Assembly (NCBI RefSeq): GCF_024584705.1
Contig: NZ_CP097384.1
Coordinates: 124,001 to 188,000 of the forward strand
DNA length: 64,000 nucleotides
Origin: Blastopirellula sp. J2-11
GTDB taxonomy: Bacteria > Planctomycetota > Planctomycetia > Pirellulales > Pirellulaceae
Reading direction: 5' to 3'
The translations under genes and the position numbers were made by a program. Positions 56,857-64,000 of the stretch are shown here, piece after piece (the first letter of the stretch is position 1; every line of letters begins with the position of its first letter). Below the pieces are notes generated by a model. The model was not told the origin of the DNA, ran no database searches, and saw nothing but the letters and a program-made list of their open reading frames with translations.

Positions 56857-57243
56857 ATGGTGGCGCATGTTGATTTTACAATTGAAGACCAAATTCTGAT
56901 CGCCAACGTGTCAGGCATTTGGCGGAAACCGGCCGATTCGCTCGCGACGCTTCAGCAAATCTTGGAAAAGGCGGAAGCCGAGAATCTAGATCAGGTGCTC
57001 TATCTCAGCGAAGTGACTGGGAGCGCTCCTTCGACGCTGGAAGCGCATTTCCTGGGTGAACGGGCCGCCGCGATTTTGGGATCGCTGGTTTTGGGATACG
57101 TTTCGTTGGCGAAGCGTGAAGCCAAGATGGAAGAGTCCATCAACTTCATCACGCAAGTGGCGCAAAACCGCGGTTTACTTAGCCGGCAGTTCGCCGATCA
57201 GGCCGCGGCCCGCTTATGGTTGTCTCGACAACGTGTTGGGTAA
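56857..57243 (+). CDS. SpoIIAA-like (STAS-type) small protein, copy A
   Basis: The predicted protein has 128 residues, soluble. The opening (VDFTIEDQILIANVSGIWRKPADSLATLQQILEKAE) has the strand-strand-helix pattern of SpoIIAA-like/STAS folds. The next gene encodes a clear paralog sharing FxxEDQxL, a central strand before (S/L)xLExHxxGExAA, and (A)xNRGL followed by A(A)R(E/L)WL. GGTGAGG precedes ATG 56857; a GTG three codons upstream is an alternative. Possibly a regulator acting by protein contact; the fold call is inference. Confidence 0.7.
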   Translation: MVAHVDFTIEDQILIANVSGIWRKPADSLATLQQILEKAEAENLDQVLYLSEVTGSAPSTLEAHFLGERAAAILGSLVLGYVSLAKREAKMEESINFITQVAQNRGLLSRQFADQAAARLWLSRQRVG

Positions 57244-57335
57244 TCGAGTGTTGGTGGATCGTATTTGCGGCTCTGCTCTCTTTCGCAGGTCCGACGGTTC
57301 CGAGGAAGAACTTGCTGGTTGTCTTAGGCAGGAAG

Positions 57336-57743
57336 ATGGATATTCAATTTAATTTTGAGCTGGAAGATCAGCTGTTGGTGGTGATGACCACCGGCCCCTG
57401 GCGATCGCACCAAGACAGTATCGCGATGTGCAAAGCGATCGGTGAAGTGGCGCAGCGTCATCAAAGGGAACGGGTTTTATGGATGGACGATACCGCGGGG
57501 CGTCCCCTCTCGGTGTTGGAGTCGCATGTCTCCGGCGAAGCGGCGGCCGAAGCGTTTCGCGGAGTCGCGATCGCTTACGTTCCCTGCTACCCGATGCATC
57601 CGCAATTGCGACAGCGGCTTGATTTTGTGGAAGCAGTCGCCAAGAACCGGGGGTTGCGAGGCCAGGTTTGCTTGGAGGAAGAGGCCGCTCGTGAGTGGCT
57701 CGCCTCGCTCCCTAGCAACTACTTCGCGCTCTGCGATTGGTAG
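57336..57743 (+). CDS. SpoIIAA-like (STAS-type) small protein, copy B
   Basis: The predicted protein has 135 residues, the downstream paralog of the 56857 gene. It starts MDIQFNFELEDQLLVVMTTGPWRSHQDSIAMCKAIGEVA, keeps VLESHVSGEAAAEAF and VEAVAKNRGLRGQ, and adds a C-terminal extension ending FALCDW. The pair diverge in the middle (VLWMDDTAGR against VLYLSEVTGS). AGGCAGGA precedes the ATG. The 92-base gap has no terminator, so both are probably on one transcript. Function unknown. Confidence 0.7.
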   Translation: MDIQFNFELEDQLLVVMTTGPWRSHQDSIAMCKAIGEVAQRHQRERVLWMDDTAGRPLSVLESHVSGEAAAEAFRGVAIAYVPCYPMHPQLRQRLDFVEAVAKNRGLRGQVCLEEEAAREWLASLPSNYFALCDW

Positions 57744-57812
57744 TCGATCGATTGCTGCGAAAGTTGGAGAATTGCACTGTGCCGGCGACAAAGAAATATC
57801 GCCGCTCCGGGT

Positions 57813-58118
57813 TTAGCTTTCGTCCTCAAGCCGCAGTTTGGCGAGAGCGATCTGTTCGGCCGTCGGCGTTTTTTCAGACGGGAGATGTCCCAGCAGGTCG
57901 AACTCTTCGGGGCCGATGATCGTCGTATGGGCGCCCAGCAGCACTCGGCGGTACTCGGGCGGCATCGTCATGATCTTTTCACGAACGGCCGAGGGAAGAT
58001 CGGACAGCAGTTCGGCGACATCTTCTTCGTTGACCAGCAGCAACAGGCGATGGGCCGCTTCGGCGGCCGGAATCGAGCCGCATTCAAAGAGGTCAATGAT
58101 CTTTACTTTGGGCTGCAT
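57813..58118 (-). CDS. Small hypothetical protein
   Basis: The predicted protein has 101 residues from the ATG at 58118 (MQPKVKIIDLFECGSIPAAEAAHRLLLLVNEEDVAELLSDLPSAVREKIMTMPPEYRRVL), helical and acidic. The frame runs 81 codons further upstream, but that part is unlike a conserved protein. No motif recognised; the pattern suggests a small helical regulator. No strong ribosome binding site. It is convergent with the SpoIIAA-like pair. Confidence 0.6.
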   Translation of the reverse strand: MQPKVKIIDLFECGSIPAAEAAHRLLLLVNEEDVAELLSDLPSAVREKIMTMPPEYRRVLLGAHTTIIGPEEFDLLGHLPSEKTPTAEQIALAKLRLEDES

Positions 58119-58450
58119 GCAGGTCGCTTTGCGTTGGACGTCGGTTGGATCGATACCGGCCAATTGTAGTTGCCGAGCCGTTTGGACGCGATTCCCAGGA
58201 GGCGTCCCCAACGGGATCCGGCGAATACGCCGGCTGTTTGCAGCCTGACCTGCGGCGTCAGGGTAGCAATGGCCAGTGGCCAGATGGGTGAACTTTAGGC
58301 CTGCCAAACGGGCCGATGTCGTAGGTGAAAAAACATGGAAGGAAGCAACAAACGACGGCAATCAACCGCCGCTAGGGGAGTGTTGACCGGCGGGCAAGAG
58401 ACGATTACGTCAAATTTGGGTAATGAACAGGCAAATGCAGGCGAATTCTA

Positions 58451-58480
58451 TTGACGAGGGTCATTTCGCGCCGATAGGAT
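58451..58480 (+). promoter_or_regulatory. Possible promoter of the RRM protein gene
   Basis: TTGACG (58451-58456, five of six) and TAGGAT (58475-58480, four of six) are 18 bases apart. It would give a leader of about 230 bases, as often seen for cold-inducible RNA-binding proteins. The region 58119-58719 holds no gene. Confidence 0.4.
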
Positions 58481-58719
58481 CAGACTGCAAGAATGACTTG
58501 CCGGCTGACGAAAGTCCCGAAGACGCGAGCGACGATCAGGTTTCCGGTCCGAATTTTCGAACGGCGCACGACCGAATCTTCTTCTCCCCTTCTGACTGAG
58601 AGCCGGCTTAGCGGCTGCTCGCGAACCGCTCGCCTGTGGTTGCCCTGCTTTTTTCGTGTTTCTTCGATCCATCCGAGATCGATCTTTTCTAGTCAGATGT
58701 TTTGAGTAGGTCTGCGCCT

Positions 58720-59163
58720 GTGGGTAAGAAGTTGTATGTAGGGAATCTCCCCTACGGTTATGGTTCCAGTGAGCTGGAGAACCTGTTTGGTCAATATGGT
58801 CAGGTCGCTTCGGCGAGCGTGATCAATGATCGCGAAACTGGCCGTTCGCGCGGTTTCGGTTTTGTGGAAATGGCGTCCGATGGCGACGCACTCGCTGCGA
58901 CGGAAGCCCTCAACGGTTTCGACGTCGACGGCCGTAAGCTCGTTGTGAACGAAGCTCGCGAACGCGAACGTTCCGGCGGCGGCGGTGGTGGCGGCTACGG
59001 TGGCGGCGGCGGTGGTCGCAGCGGCGGCGGCGGCTACGGTGGTGGCGGCGGCGGCGGACGCGGTGGTTACGGCGGCGGTGGCGGCGGCGGCGGTGGCCGT
59101 GGCGGCGACCGTGGCGGACGCGGCGGCGACCGTGGTGGAGACCGTGGCGGCGATCGCTGGTAA
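58720..59163 (+). CDS. RNA-binding protein, RRM plus glycine-rich RGG-type tail
   Basis: The predicted protein has 147 residues from GTG 58720 (MGKKLYVGNLPYG, the usual family start); a TTG six codons upstream is the alternative. One RRM domain (about 3-80) with RNP2 KLYVGNL and RNP1 RGFGFVEM. The tail (about 88-147) is nearly all Gly with Tyr, Arg and Asp (GGYGG, GGRGGDRGGRGG). Such proteins bind single-stranded RNA and are often cold-induced in cyanobacteria and planctomycetes. A terminator follows. Confidence 0.92.
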   Translation: MGKKLYVGNLPYGYGSSELENLFGQYGQVASASVINDRETGRSRGFGFVEMASDGDALAATEALNGFDVDGRKLVVNEARERERSGGGGGGGYGGGGGGRSGGGGYGGGGGGGRGGYGGGGGGGGGRGGDRGGRGGDRGGDRGGDRW

Positions 59164-59229
59164 GCGACGCTTTCGCTTCGGCAATCGCATGCCGAACAGT
59201 CTTGCGGCATCGCAACAGAATCAACCTCG

Positions 59230-59268
59230 AACAGCGGCTGTCACCATGCAGCCGCTGTTTGTTTCTTG
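59230..59268 (+). terminator. Intrinsic terminator with TTTGTTTCTTG tail
   Basis: A perfect 11-bp stem AACAGCGGCTG / CAGCCGCTGTT with an 8-base loop, then TGTTTCTTG; with the last T of the stem this reads TTTGTTTCTTG. It lies 66 bases after the RRM gene. Confidence 0.85.
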
Positions 59269-59540
59269 ACCGTCAGTTTGCGCTGGTAAGTGATCGCGCG
59301 CCATGAATGAAGAGGTGCCGCAGCGGATTCGCGCGGCTCAAGGAGAGTCTGGTCGAGCTTCATTCCCAAGAGTTTCTAGCTTGTCGGCGTCTCAACTCGG
59401 TTGGTCTGCTTCGTTGACACGGTCGCAAAAATGTTCGCCGCAATCAGGGCCTCGTCCCCTATCTGATCTCGGGGTATTCTCAATTCAGACTCGCCCCCGG
59501 GCAATTCCTTCCCCCATGCACCACGGTAGATACGACGCTC
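59269..59540. other. Intergenic region without a supported gene
   Basis: About 270 bases lie between the RRM terminator and the next gene. A plus frame at 59303-59560 overlaps the next gene and is not convincing. A TTGACA occurs at 59414-59419 but no -10 element lies at the right distance. Confidence 0.35.
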
Positions 59541-59867
59541 ATGAAGTACTTCTATTTTGACGAAGGCAAGCAGAAGGGGATCGACGGCGGTTCGCCGAAA
59601 GAAGCGACGCTGCCGGAAGTGCTGACCGCATGGGAGGCGATGTCCGGCGAGCCTCTTTCGTTTCTTGGGATCGTCAGTGAAGCCGGCGTCACCGTTCAGT
59701 TCTTATGGGAAGAAGATGAGTCGATGGTGATCGATATTCCGGTGCCCGACAAAAGCGGGTCATGGACAAAATCGTGCGATGCCGCCGAGTGCCAACAGGT
59801 GATCGCCGGCTTCTACGCCGGCGCCGATCCGACACAGATCGATGGGCTGACGTTTGAAGAGTGGTAG
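59541..59867 (+). CDS. Small hypothetical protein
   Basis: The predicted protein has 108 residues, acidic and soluble (MKYFYFDEGKQKGIDGGSPKEATLPEVLTAWEAMSG, VTVQFLWEEDESMVIDIPVPDKSGSW), ending GLTFEEW. No family recognised. No good ribosome binding site is seen before the ATG. It may be co-transcribed with the small membrane protein 55 bases downstream. Confidence 0.6.
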   Translation: MKYFYFDEGKQKGIDGGSPKEATLPEVLTAWEAMSGEPLSFLGIVSEAGVTVQFLWEEDESMVIDIPVPDKSGSWTKSCDAAECQQVIAGFYAGADPTQIDGLTFEEW

Positions 59868-59922
59868 AAGAAAAGCGGAATTAATGGAGCCGCTGTGAGG
59901 CATAGAAAGCATTGGACAAGCG

Positions 59923-60201
59923 ATGTCTACCGATCAAACAGACGCCGATGCGATGAATGATCCGCCGCCAGAAAATCGCGACGAGCAGCTTGTGATCATC
60001 TTGGGGCTACTGCTTTTTTTGCCAACCTGGATCGCTCCGGTTTCGTTGATTTATCGCCTTTGTATTTTTGCCGTCGTCGTCTGTTTTTATCGCGGCGGGC
60101 TCATGCTGCTGGGGCGATTGCGGTTGATCCCGGTTTTTGTCATGTGCGCTGTCGCCGTGACCATTATCTCCGCTGTGATCCGCTGGAAGCTGCTGATCTA
60201 G
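59923..60201 (+). CDS. Small membrane protein
   Basis: The predicted protein has 92 residues. A hydrophilic acidic N-terminus (about 1-22) is followed by three hydrophobic segments: LVIILGLLLFLPTWIAPVSL, LCIFAVVVCFYRGGLMLLG and LIPVFVMCAVAVTIISAVI. No motif or family recognised. Confidence 0.6.
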   Translation: MSTDQTDADAMNDPPPENRDEQLVIILGLLLFLPTWIAPVSLIYRLCIFAVVVCFYRGGLMLLGRLRLIPVFVMCAVAVTIISAVIRWKLLI

Positions 60202-60647
60202 GTTGGATCGCGGCTGCTTTGTCGATTGACAATACGCACGACTTTCGGGTCGATTGCAGGGTGCGGAAAAACCGATGCCCTGACCGCGAAGTCGCGGCTG
60301 CGCCAGTGCGGACCCACAGCAGATTGGGAACGCTGGCCATCAAGATCCATTGCCGACTCCCAGGGGCAGGCCAACCAACCACTCTAGACCCAGCATGCAG
60401 ATAAAAAAATCGCAGCGGTCCGGTCCGGTCCAACTGGCACGGCCTTAGATCAGCCCATGCCTGACGATATCCAATCCCCCCTATTTTAAACCACAGGTAG
60501 GATAGGCAATCTTGCAGAAAACGGAGAGCGGTCCAGTCCAACCTTTTGGTCCTAGGCAAAGTGGCAAAATGGATAGCCAAATTGCCTAATTTAACGCACG
60601 GGCAATATGAGTGACGTGCTAGAAAAAGATGTAACGGTCCGATCCGC
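60202..60647. other. Intergenic region with short direct repeats
   Basis: About 445 bases hold no supported gene. GCGGTCC-based direct repeats occur: AGCGGTCCGGTCCGGTCCAA from 60414 and AGAGCGGTCCAGTCCAACC from 60526. The segment around 60261-60350 has small self-complementary pieces (CCGCGAAGTCGCGG). Nothing here matches a known RNA or mobile element that I recognise. Confidence 0.5.
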
Positions 60648-61610
60648 TCAGATGGACTCGACTATCCGGCGACTCGGATAGAGCGACGCGAGTCCTTTGC
60701 GCAAATAGGCTTCCATTACATAGAGTGCGCCGGCGCCGATTACCGCGCCGGTCGTGCCCAGCAGAAAGACCGGCAGCAGCGCGTTGGGAAACAGCTTGTC
60801 GGCCGCCAGGTAGAACGGCACATGCACCAAGTAAAAGTGGTAGGAGAGTTCCGATAACTTGGCGATGATCGTTTCGGTCTGTTCCGGAAGCGAGAACGGA
60901 ATCGCGGTCGACAAGATCGCGAATCCGGCGATCGTCACGCAGGCAAAGCCGGGATGGACGGCAAAGGTAAGGACGGCTGCTGTGATCGTGACTCCCAAGG
61001 TCAGCAGCGGCGAAGGGCGCTTGCCAAGTTGCCCCAGCGACAGCCCGGTCAAAAACGCCAACGTATTGGAAGCGAATCCTTGATCCCACCAAAGCCATGC
61101 GATCGACGCGACTACCAGCAGCGGCAACACGCGGCGATCCAGCTTGACGATCGCCGCTAGTAGATAACAGAACAACAACAGCGAAACAAACCAGAAATAG
61201 ATGCCGACAATATCGCCGCGATGCGTCCAGCCGACGACGCCAGCCAATTCGGCGATCACCAGTGACAACGGCGCCGGTTTGTATTGCACGATATAGTTAG
61301 CCGACAGTACGCCGGTCACCGCGATCCAGTAAGGCAAGTAGATCCGCGAGAGTCGTTTTGACAACCAACGGACGGCGTGTCCTTGTTTACCTTGTGCCGC
61401 CAACAGCCCGCTGATCGCGAAAAAGATCGCGACGCCGATCTGCCCCGGGTCGAGACCAAGCAACACCTGCGGCGGCTCACGATCGCAGATCGTAATGATA
61501 TGCTGCAGCGCCACTAAACCCATCGCACCTAGCCGCGCAGCATCAAGCCAAACCAATCGTTCGATCGGCTGGGCCGGCGGCTTATCGGCTTCGGCTCGTG
61601 GGGCGTTCAT
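60648..61610 (-). CDS. Acyltransferase 3 family membrane protein
   Basis: The predicted protein has 320 residues with about ten transmembrane helices. The N-terminus reads ERLVWLDAARLGAMGLVALQHI, where the His fits the conserved catalytic histidine of acyltransferase-3 proteins; GQIGVAIFFAISGLLAAQ is the second family block, and SELSYHFYLVHVPF the third, near the C-terminus. Members O-acylate sugars of surface polysaccharides, lipids or antibiotics at the inner membrane. Acceptor unknown. It diverges from the sulfatase. Confidence 0.88.
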   Translation of the reverse strand: MNAPRAEADKPPAQPIERLVWLDAARLGAMGLVALQHIITICDREPPQVLLGLDPGQIGVAIFFAISGLLAAQGKQGHAVRWLSKRLSRIYLPYWIAVTGVLSANYIVQYKPAPLSLVIAELAGVVGWTHRGDIVGIYFWFVSLLLFCYLLAAIVKLDRRVLPLLVVASIAWLWWDQGFASNTLAFLTGLSLGQLGKRPSPLLTLGVTITAAVLTFAVHPGFACVTIAGFAILSTAIPFSLPEQTETIIAKLSELSYHFYLVHVPFYLAADKLFPNALLPVFLLGTTGAVIGAGALYVMEAYLRKGLASLYPSRRIVESI

Positions 61611-61924
61611 TCAACAAACTGCCTGACGCAGAGGAAGTAGATTGCAACGTACTTCAAAACATAGGTTCCAAAACGGCGCGTTTACGCCAGCTAGCCGAGT
61701 GGAATGTAGTGATTGTGAGGGCAGATCGGCCCCGCGACCTGCTCGCCTTGCTTCCTCTGCAGGGATCTTGGGTGGATCGCGATTGCAAATCGCTGGTCTG
61801 CAGCAAGCAAACATCGGCGTCGAGAAGTCCCGTTTCGTGGCAATTGCTTACTCGCTCCGCTCTGTTCGGGCTAGTAAACTAGAAGCTCTCACCTATCTCC
61901 GTTTCGTTCTGCGGAAGTCTTTTC
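61611..61924. other. Intergenic region between divergent genes
   Basis: About 310 bases between the acyltransferase and sulfatase genes hold no supported gene. No strong promoter pair was found, although promoters of both genes must lie here. Confidence 0.4.
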
Positions 61925-63415
61925 ATGCACCGTTTCACTTCGCTCCTATTGTTACTGGTTCTGGCCGCCGGCGCGACAGCCGCCGAACTGCCCAACATCG
62001 TCATCCTCTATGCGGATGATATGGGCTACGGCGACATGGGCGCCAACAATCCAAGCTCCAAGATTCCAACACCCAATCTCGATCGCTTGGCGAGCGAAGG
62101 GATGCGTTTTACTGACGCGCATAGCTCTTCCGGCATTTGCACTCCCAGTCGTTACGCGCTGCTGACAGGACGATTTCATTGGCGCAAATTTCACGGCATC
62201 GTCAATTCGTTCGACGCGCCGGTTCTCGAGCAGGAAATGACGATTCCTGAACTGCTGAAAGAAAAAGGATATCGAACCGCCTGCATCGGCAAGTGGCACC
62301 TTGGTTGGAACTGGGACGAGATTCGCAACCAAGACGTGAAGCCGGAAAAGGATCAACGCGGTCGCGACATCTATTCGCCTGCGGCGTTCGACTGGTCGAA
62401 GCCGATCAGCGGCGGGCCGTTGTCGCACGGGTTCGATTATTACTTTGGCGATGACGTGCCGAACTTCCCACCCTACGCTTGGTTTGAGAATGATCGGGTC
62501 ATCACCGAGCCGACCGAGCCGCTCAGCATCACGCCGAAAACGGCCGAAGGATCGTGGGAAGCGCGGCCCGGTCCGATGGTGAAAGACTGGGACTTTTATC
62601 AGGTCGTGCCCCGTTTGACGGAGCGAACGGTCGAGTGGATCGGCCAACAGAAAGAGAAGCAGGGCCCCTTCTTTTTGTACGTGCCGTTCAATTCGCCCCA
62701 TGCGCCGATCGTGCCGACCGAAGAATTTCGCGGCAAATCCAAAGCCGGCGGCTTTGGCGACTATGTAGTGCAGACCGACGACAACATCGGCCGTATTTTA
62801 AAAGCCCTCGACGAAAATGGTTTCGGCGAAAACACGCTGGTGATCTTCACCGCCGACAACGGCGCCGAGCGTTACGCCTATGATCGCGTTCGCAACTTCG
62901 ATCATTGGAGTTCGGCTCCGCTGCGCGGCGTGAAGCGTGATTTGTACGAAGGGGGACATCATGTCCCGATGATTGTGAAGTGGCCTGCTCAGGTGCAGCC
63001 CGACACGACCAGCGATGCGCTGGTCAGCCAGGTCGATCTGCTGGCGAGCGTCGCGGAGATCGTCGGGTTTGAATTGCCGCAGGGCGCCGCTGACGACAGT
63101 TACAGTTTGCTGAAAGTCTGGAAAGAGAACGACGCGAGCCCGCGTCAGAGTATCGTTCATAACACGATGGCCGGCCGCTTTGCGATCCGCGACGGCGATT
63201 GGGTGCTGATCGCAGCAAAGACCGGCGCTCATAGCAAGGTCCCTGCTTGGTTCGACAAAGAACGAGGCTATACCGAGGATGGTTTGCCAGGCGAACTGTA
63301 CAACCTGAAGCTGGACATCGCTCAAATGCATAATCTGTACGCCGACCAACCAGAAAAGGTGAAAGAGCTGACGGAGCGGATGAATCAGATTCAAGCAAAA
63401 GGACAAGTGCGCTAA
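61925..63415 (+). CDS. Secreted sulfatase
   Basis: The predicted protein has 496 residues. A signal peptide (MHRFTSLLLLLVLAAGATAAELP) precedes the sulfatase fold. NIVILYADDMGYGDMG supplies calcium ligands; the active-site motif CTPSR (Cys72, converted to formylglycine) lies in SSSGICTPSRYALLTGR; GKWHLGWNW and FTADNGAERYAYD follow the family pattern. It hydrolyses sulfate esters, probably of algal polysaccharides, in the periplasm or outside. A formylglycine-generating enzyme gene is not in the window. Planctomycetes carry many such genes. Confidence 0.93.
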   Translation: MHRFTSLLLLLVLAAGATAAELPNIVILYADDMGYGDMGANNPSSKIPTPNLDRLASEGMRFTDAHSSSGICTPSRYALLTGRFHWRKFHGIVNSFDAPVLEQEMTIPELLKEKGYRTACIGKWHLGWNWDEIRNQDVKPEKDQRGRDIYSPAAFDWSKPISGGPLSHGFDYYFGDDVPNFPPYAWFENDRVITEPTEPLSITPKTAEGSWEARPGPMVKDWDFYQVVPRLTERTVEWIGQQKEKQGPFFLYVPFNSPHAPIVPTEEFRGKSKAGGFGDYVVQTDDNIGRILKALDENGFGENTLVIFTADNGAERYAYDRVRNFDHWSSAPLRGVKRDLYEGGHHVPMIVKWPAQVQPDTTSDALVSQVDLLASVAEIVGFELPQGAADDSYSLLKVWKENDASPRQSIVHNTMAGRFAIRDGDWVLIAAKTGAHSKVPAWFDKERGYTEDGLPGELYNLKLDIAQMHNLYADQPEKVKELTERMNQIQAKGQVR

Positions 63416-63622
63416 GCGTCGTAGGGAAGGCCGTGCCTGCCGCGGAATCATTTTTCAGCATGCGGGCTTCCTCGGCAAAGGGGGTGACGCCCAAGGCGAG
63501 TTTCGGAACGAATCGAACCACGTTTTTTCGAGCGTCACAACCTGCTGACGAATCAAATTTGGCCGCACGAAATCATGGCCGTCGAGTTTCAGAAATCAAC
63601 GTAGTGCTAGGTGACTCACTCG

Positions 63623-64000
63623 ATGGGCGAATCTGTCAAAACAGTTTTGACGCTGCTGCTCGTCGGTTCGGTATTGATCGCGTCGATCGCGTGGTGGCAT
63701 GACCAACCGAACGAAGTCGTGTGGTCGGCGCGCATCGGCTTTTCCTTGTTCGCGGCGGCGTTGTTCTCCGTATTGGTCCGACGCAGGCGCCCGCAAGATC
63801 TGGCGACCGATTACCTGGCGGTATTCGGGGCTCGGTATTTCAACCGAGATGGGTTTTGCTTTGATATCGACGCCAGCGCCGACGACGGGATCTGCTATCT
63901 CATCGTCGCTTACCAAAGTCAATACTCCAAGCGATCCGAGGGGCGAATCGCGATTCGTCCCACATCGAGCTCCTGGATGTCACGACCGCAATTTGCGTCG
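63623..64000 (+). CDS. Membrane protein, 3' truncated by the window end
   Basis: An ATG at 63623, preceded by AGGTGA about 9 bases upstream, opens a frame with no stop before the end of the window (126 codons). The product starts MGESVKTVLTLLLVGSVLIAS with one transmembrane helix, a second hydrophobic segment (IGFSLFAAALFSVLV), then a basic stretch and a soluble domain (FGARYFNRDGFCFDIDASADDGICYLIVAYQ). No family recognised. Confidence 0.65.
   Translation, partial: MGESVKTVLTLLLVGSVLIASIAWWHDQPNEVVWSARIGFSLFAAALFSVLVRRRRPQDLATDYLAVFGARYFNRDGFCFDIDASADDGICYLIVAYQSQYSKRSEGRIAIRPTSSSWMSRPQFAS

Noticed and set aside
58693-59190. Ala/Thr- and His/Arg-rich minus-strand frames
   Set aside because: They are reverse readings of the GGC-rich tail of the RRM gene.
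60164-60580. 138-codon minus-strand frame in the repeat region
   Set aside because: It runs through the direct repeats and into the end of the neighbouring gene; no ribosome binding site or family match.
1-64000. CRISPR arrays, insertion sequences, prophage, tRNA or rRNA genes
   Set aside because: Reading both strands I saw no regularly spaced repeats, transposase or phage proteins, and no tRNA-like T-loops or rRNA motifs. A covariance-model scan would be decisive for small RNAs.

Overview
The window looks like a chromosomal segment of a planctomycete of the Pirellulaceae (Blastopirellula/Bremerella-like). The grounds are: three DUF1559 proteins with prepilin-type N-termini; a PVC-type cytochrome with a C-terminal CxxCH domain; a secreted sulfatase; two extracellular proteins sharing the N-terminal motif LEVRAMLAAD and C-terminal dockerin-type repeats; many lipoproteins of unknown function; and moderate-to-high GC. 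I found no rRNA, tRNA, insertion sequence, prophage or CRISPR array. The assignment is by gene content only.

Layout. 1-3.3 kb: 3' end of a secreted PQQ-like beta-propeller protein with an NPFGG-rich tail, a small exported protein and a coiled-coil lipoprotein. 3.3-7 kb (minus): two tandem membrane-anchored paralogs. 7-12 kb: carB, a REP-like palindrome, tag and a cysteine hydrolase. 12-16 kb: a dockerin protein, a GAF-PAS histidine kinase and slyX. 16-22 kb: transketolase, an HdeD-like membrane protein, a 789-residue coiled-coil protein and a response regulator. 22-26 kb: hypothetical membrane proteins and an iron-dependent alcohol dehydrogenase. 26-32 kb (minus): a 1979-residue ELWxxDGT-repeat dockerin protein. 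32.6-41 kb: dihydroorotase, a metallopeptidase-like lipoprotein, an orphan solute-binding lipoprotein, a DUF2254 membrane protein and small membrane proteins. 41.4-48 kb: the heme protein and a tandemly duplicated DUF1559/lipoprotein module. 47.8-53.6 kb (minus): argH, an exported HEAT protein with a receiver-like segment, a sigma-54 activator and a diguanylate cyclase. 54-64 kb: a third DUF1559/lipoprotein pair, a zinc-ribbon protein, tandem SpoIIAA-like proteins, a glycine-rich RRM protein, an acyltransferase, a sulfatase and a truncated membrane protein.

How genes may work together. CarB and dihydroorotase are early pyrimidine steps and carbamoyl phosphate also feeds arginine (ArgH), but the three genes are far apart. 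The most system-like arrangement is the minus-strand series argH, HEAT/receiver-like protein, sigma-54 activator, diguanylate cyclase. A TTGACA-17-TAATAT promoter precedes argH, and only 3 nt separate the HEAT and activator genes. Each DUF1559 gene is followed directly by a small lipoprotein gene, which suggests a conserved surface module.

Regulatory sequence. Five intrinsic terminators in unrelated places share the tail TTTGTTTCTTG. Good sigma-70-like promoters precede tkt and argH, weaker ones precede carB and the RRM gene, and the dihydroorotase leader can fold into several stems. Starts were moved downstream of the longest frame where a signal peptide, ribosome binding site or family alignment supported it.
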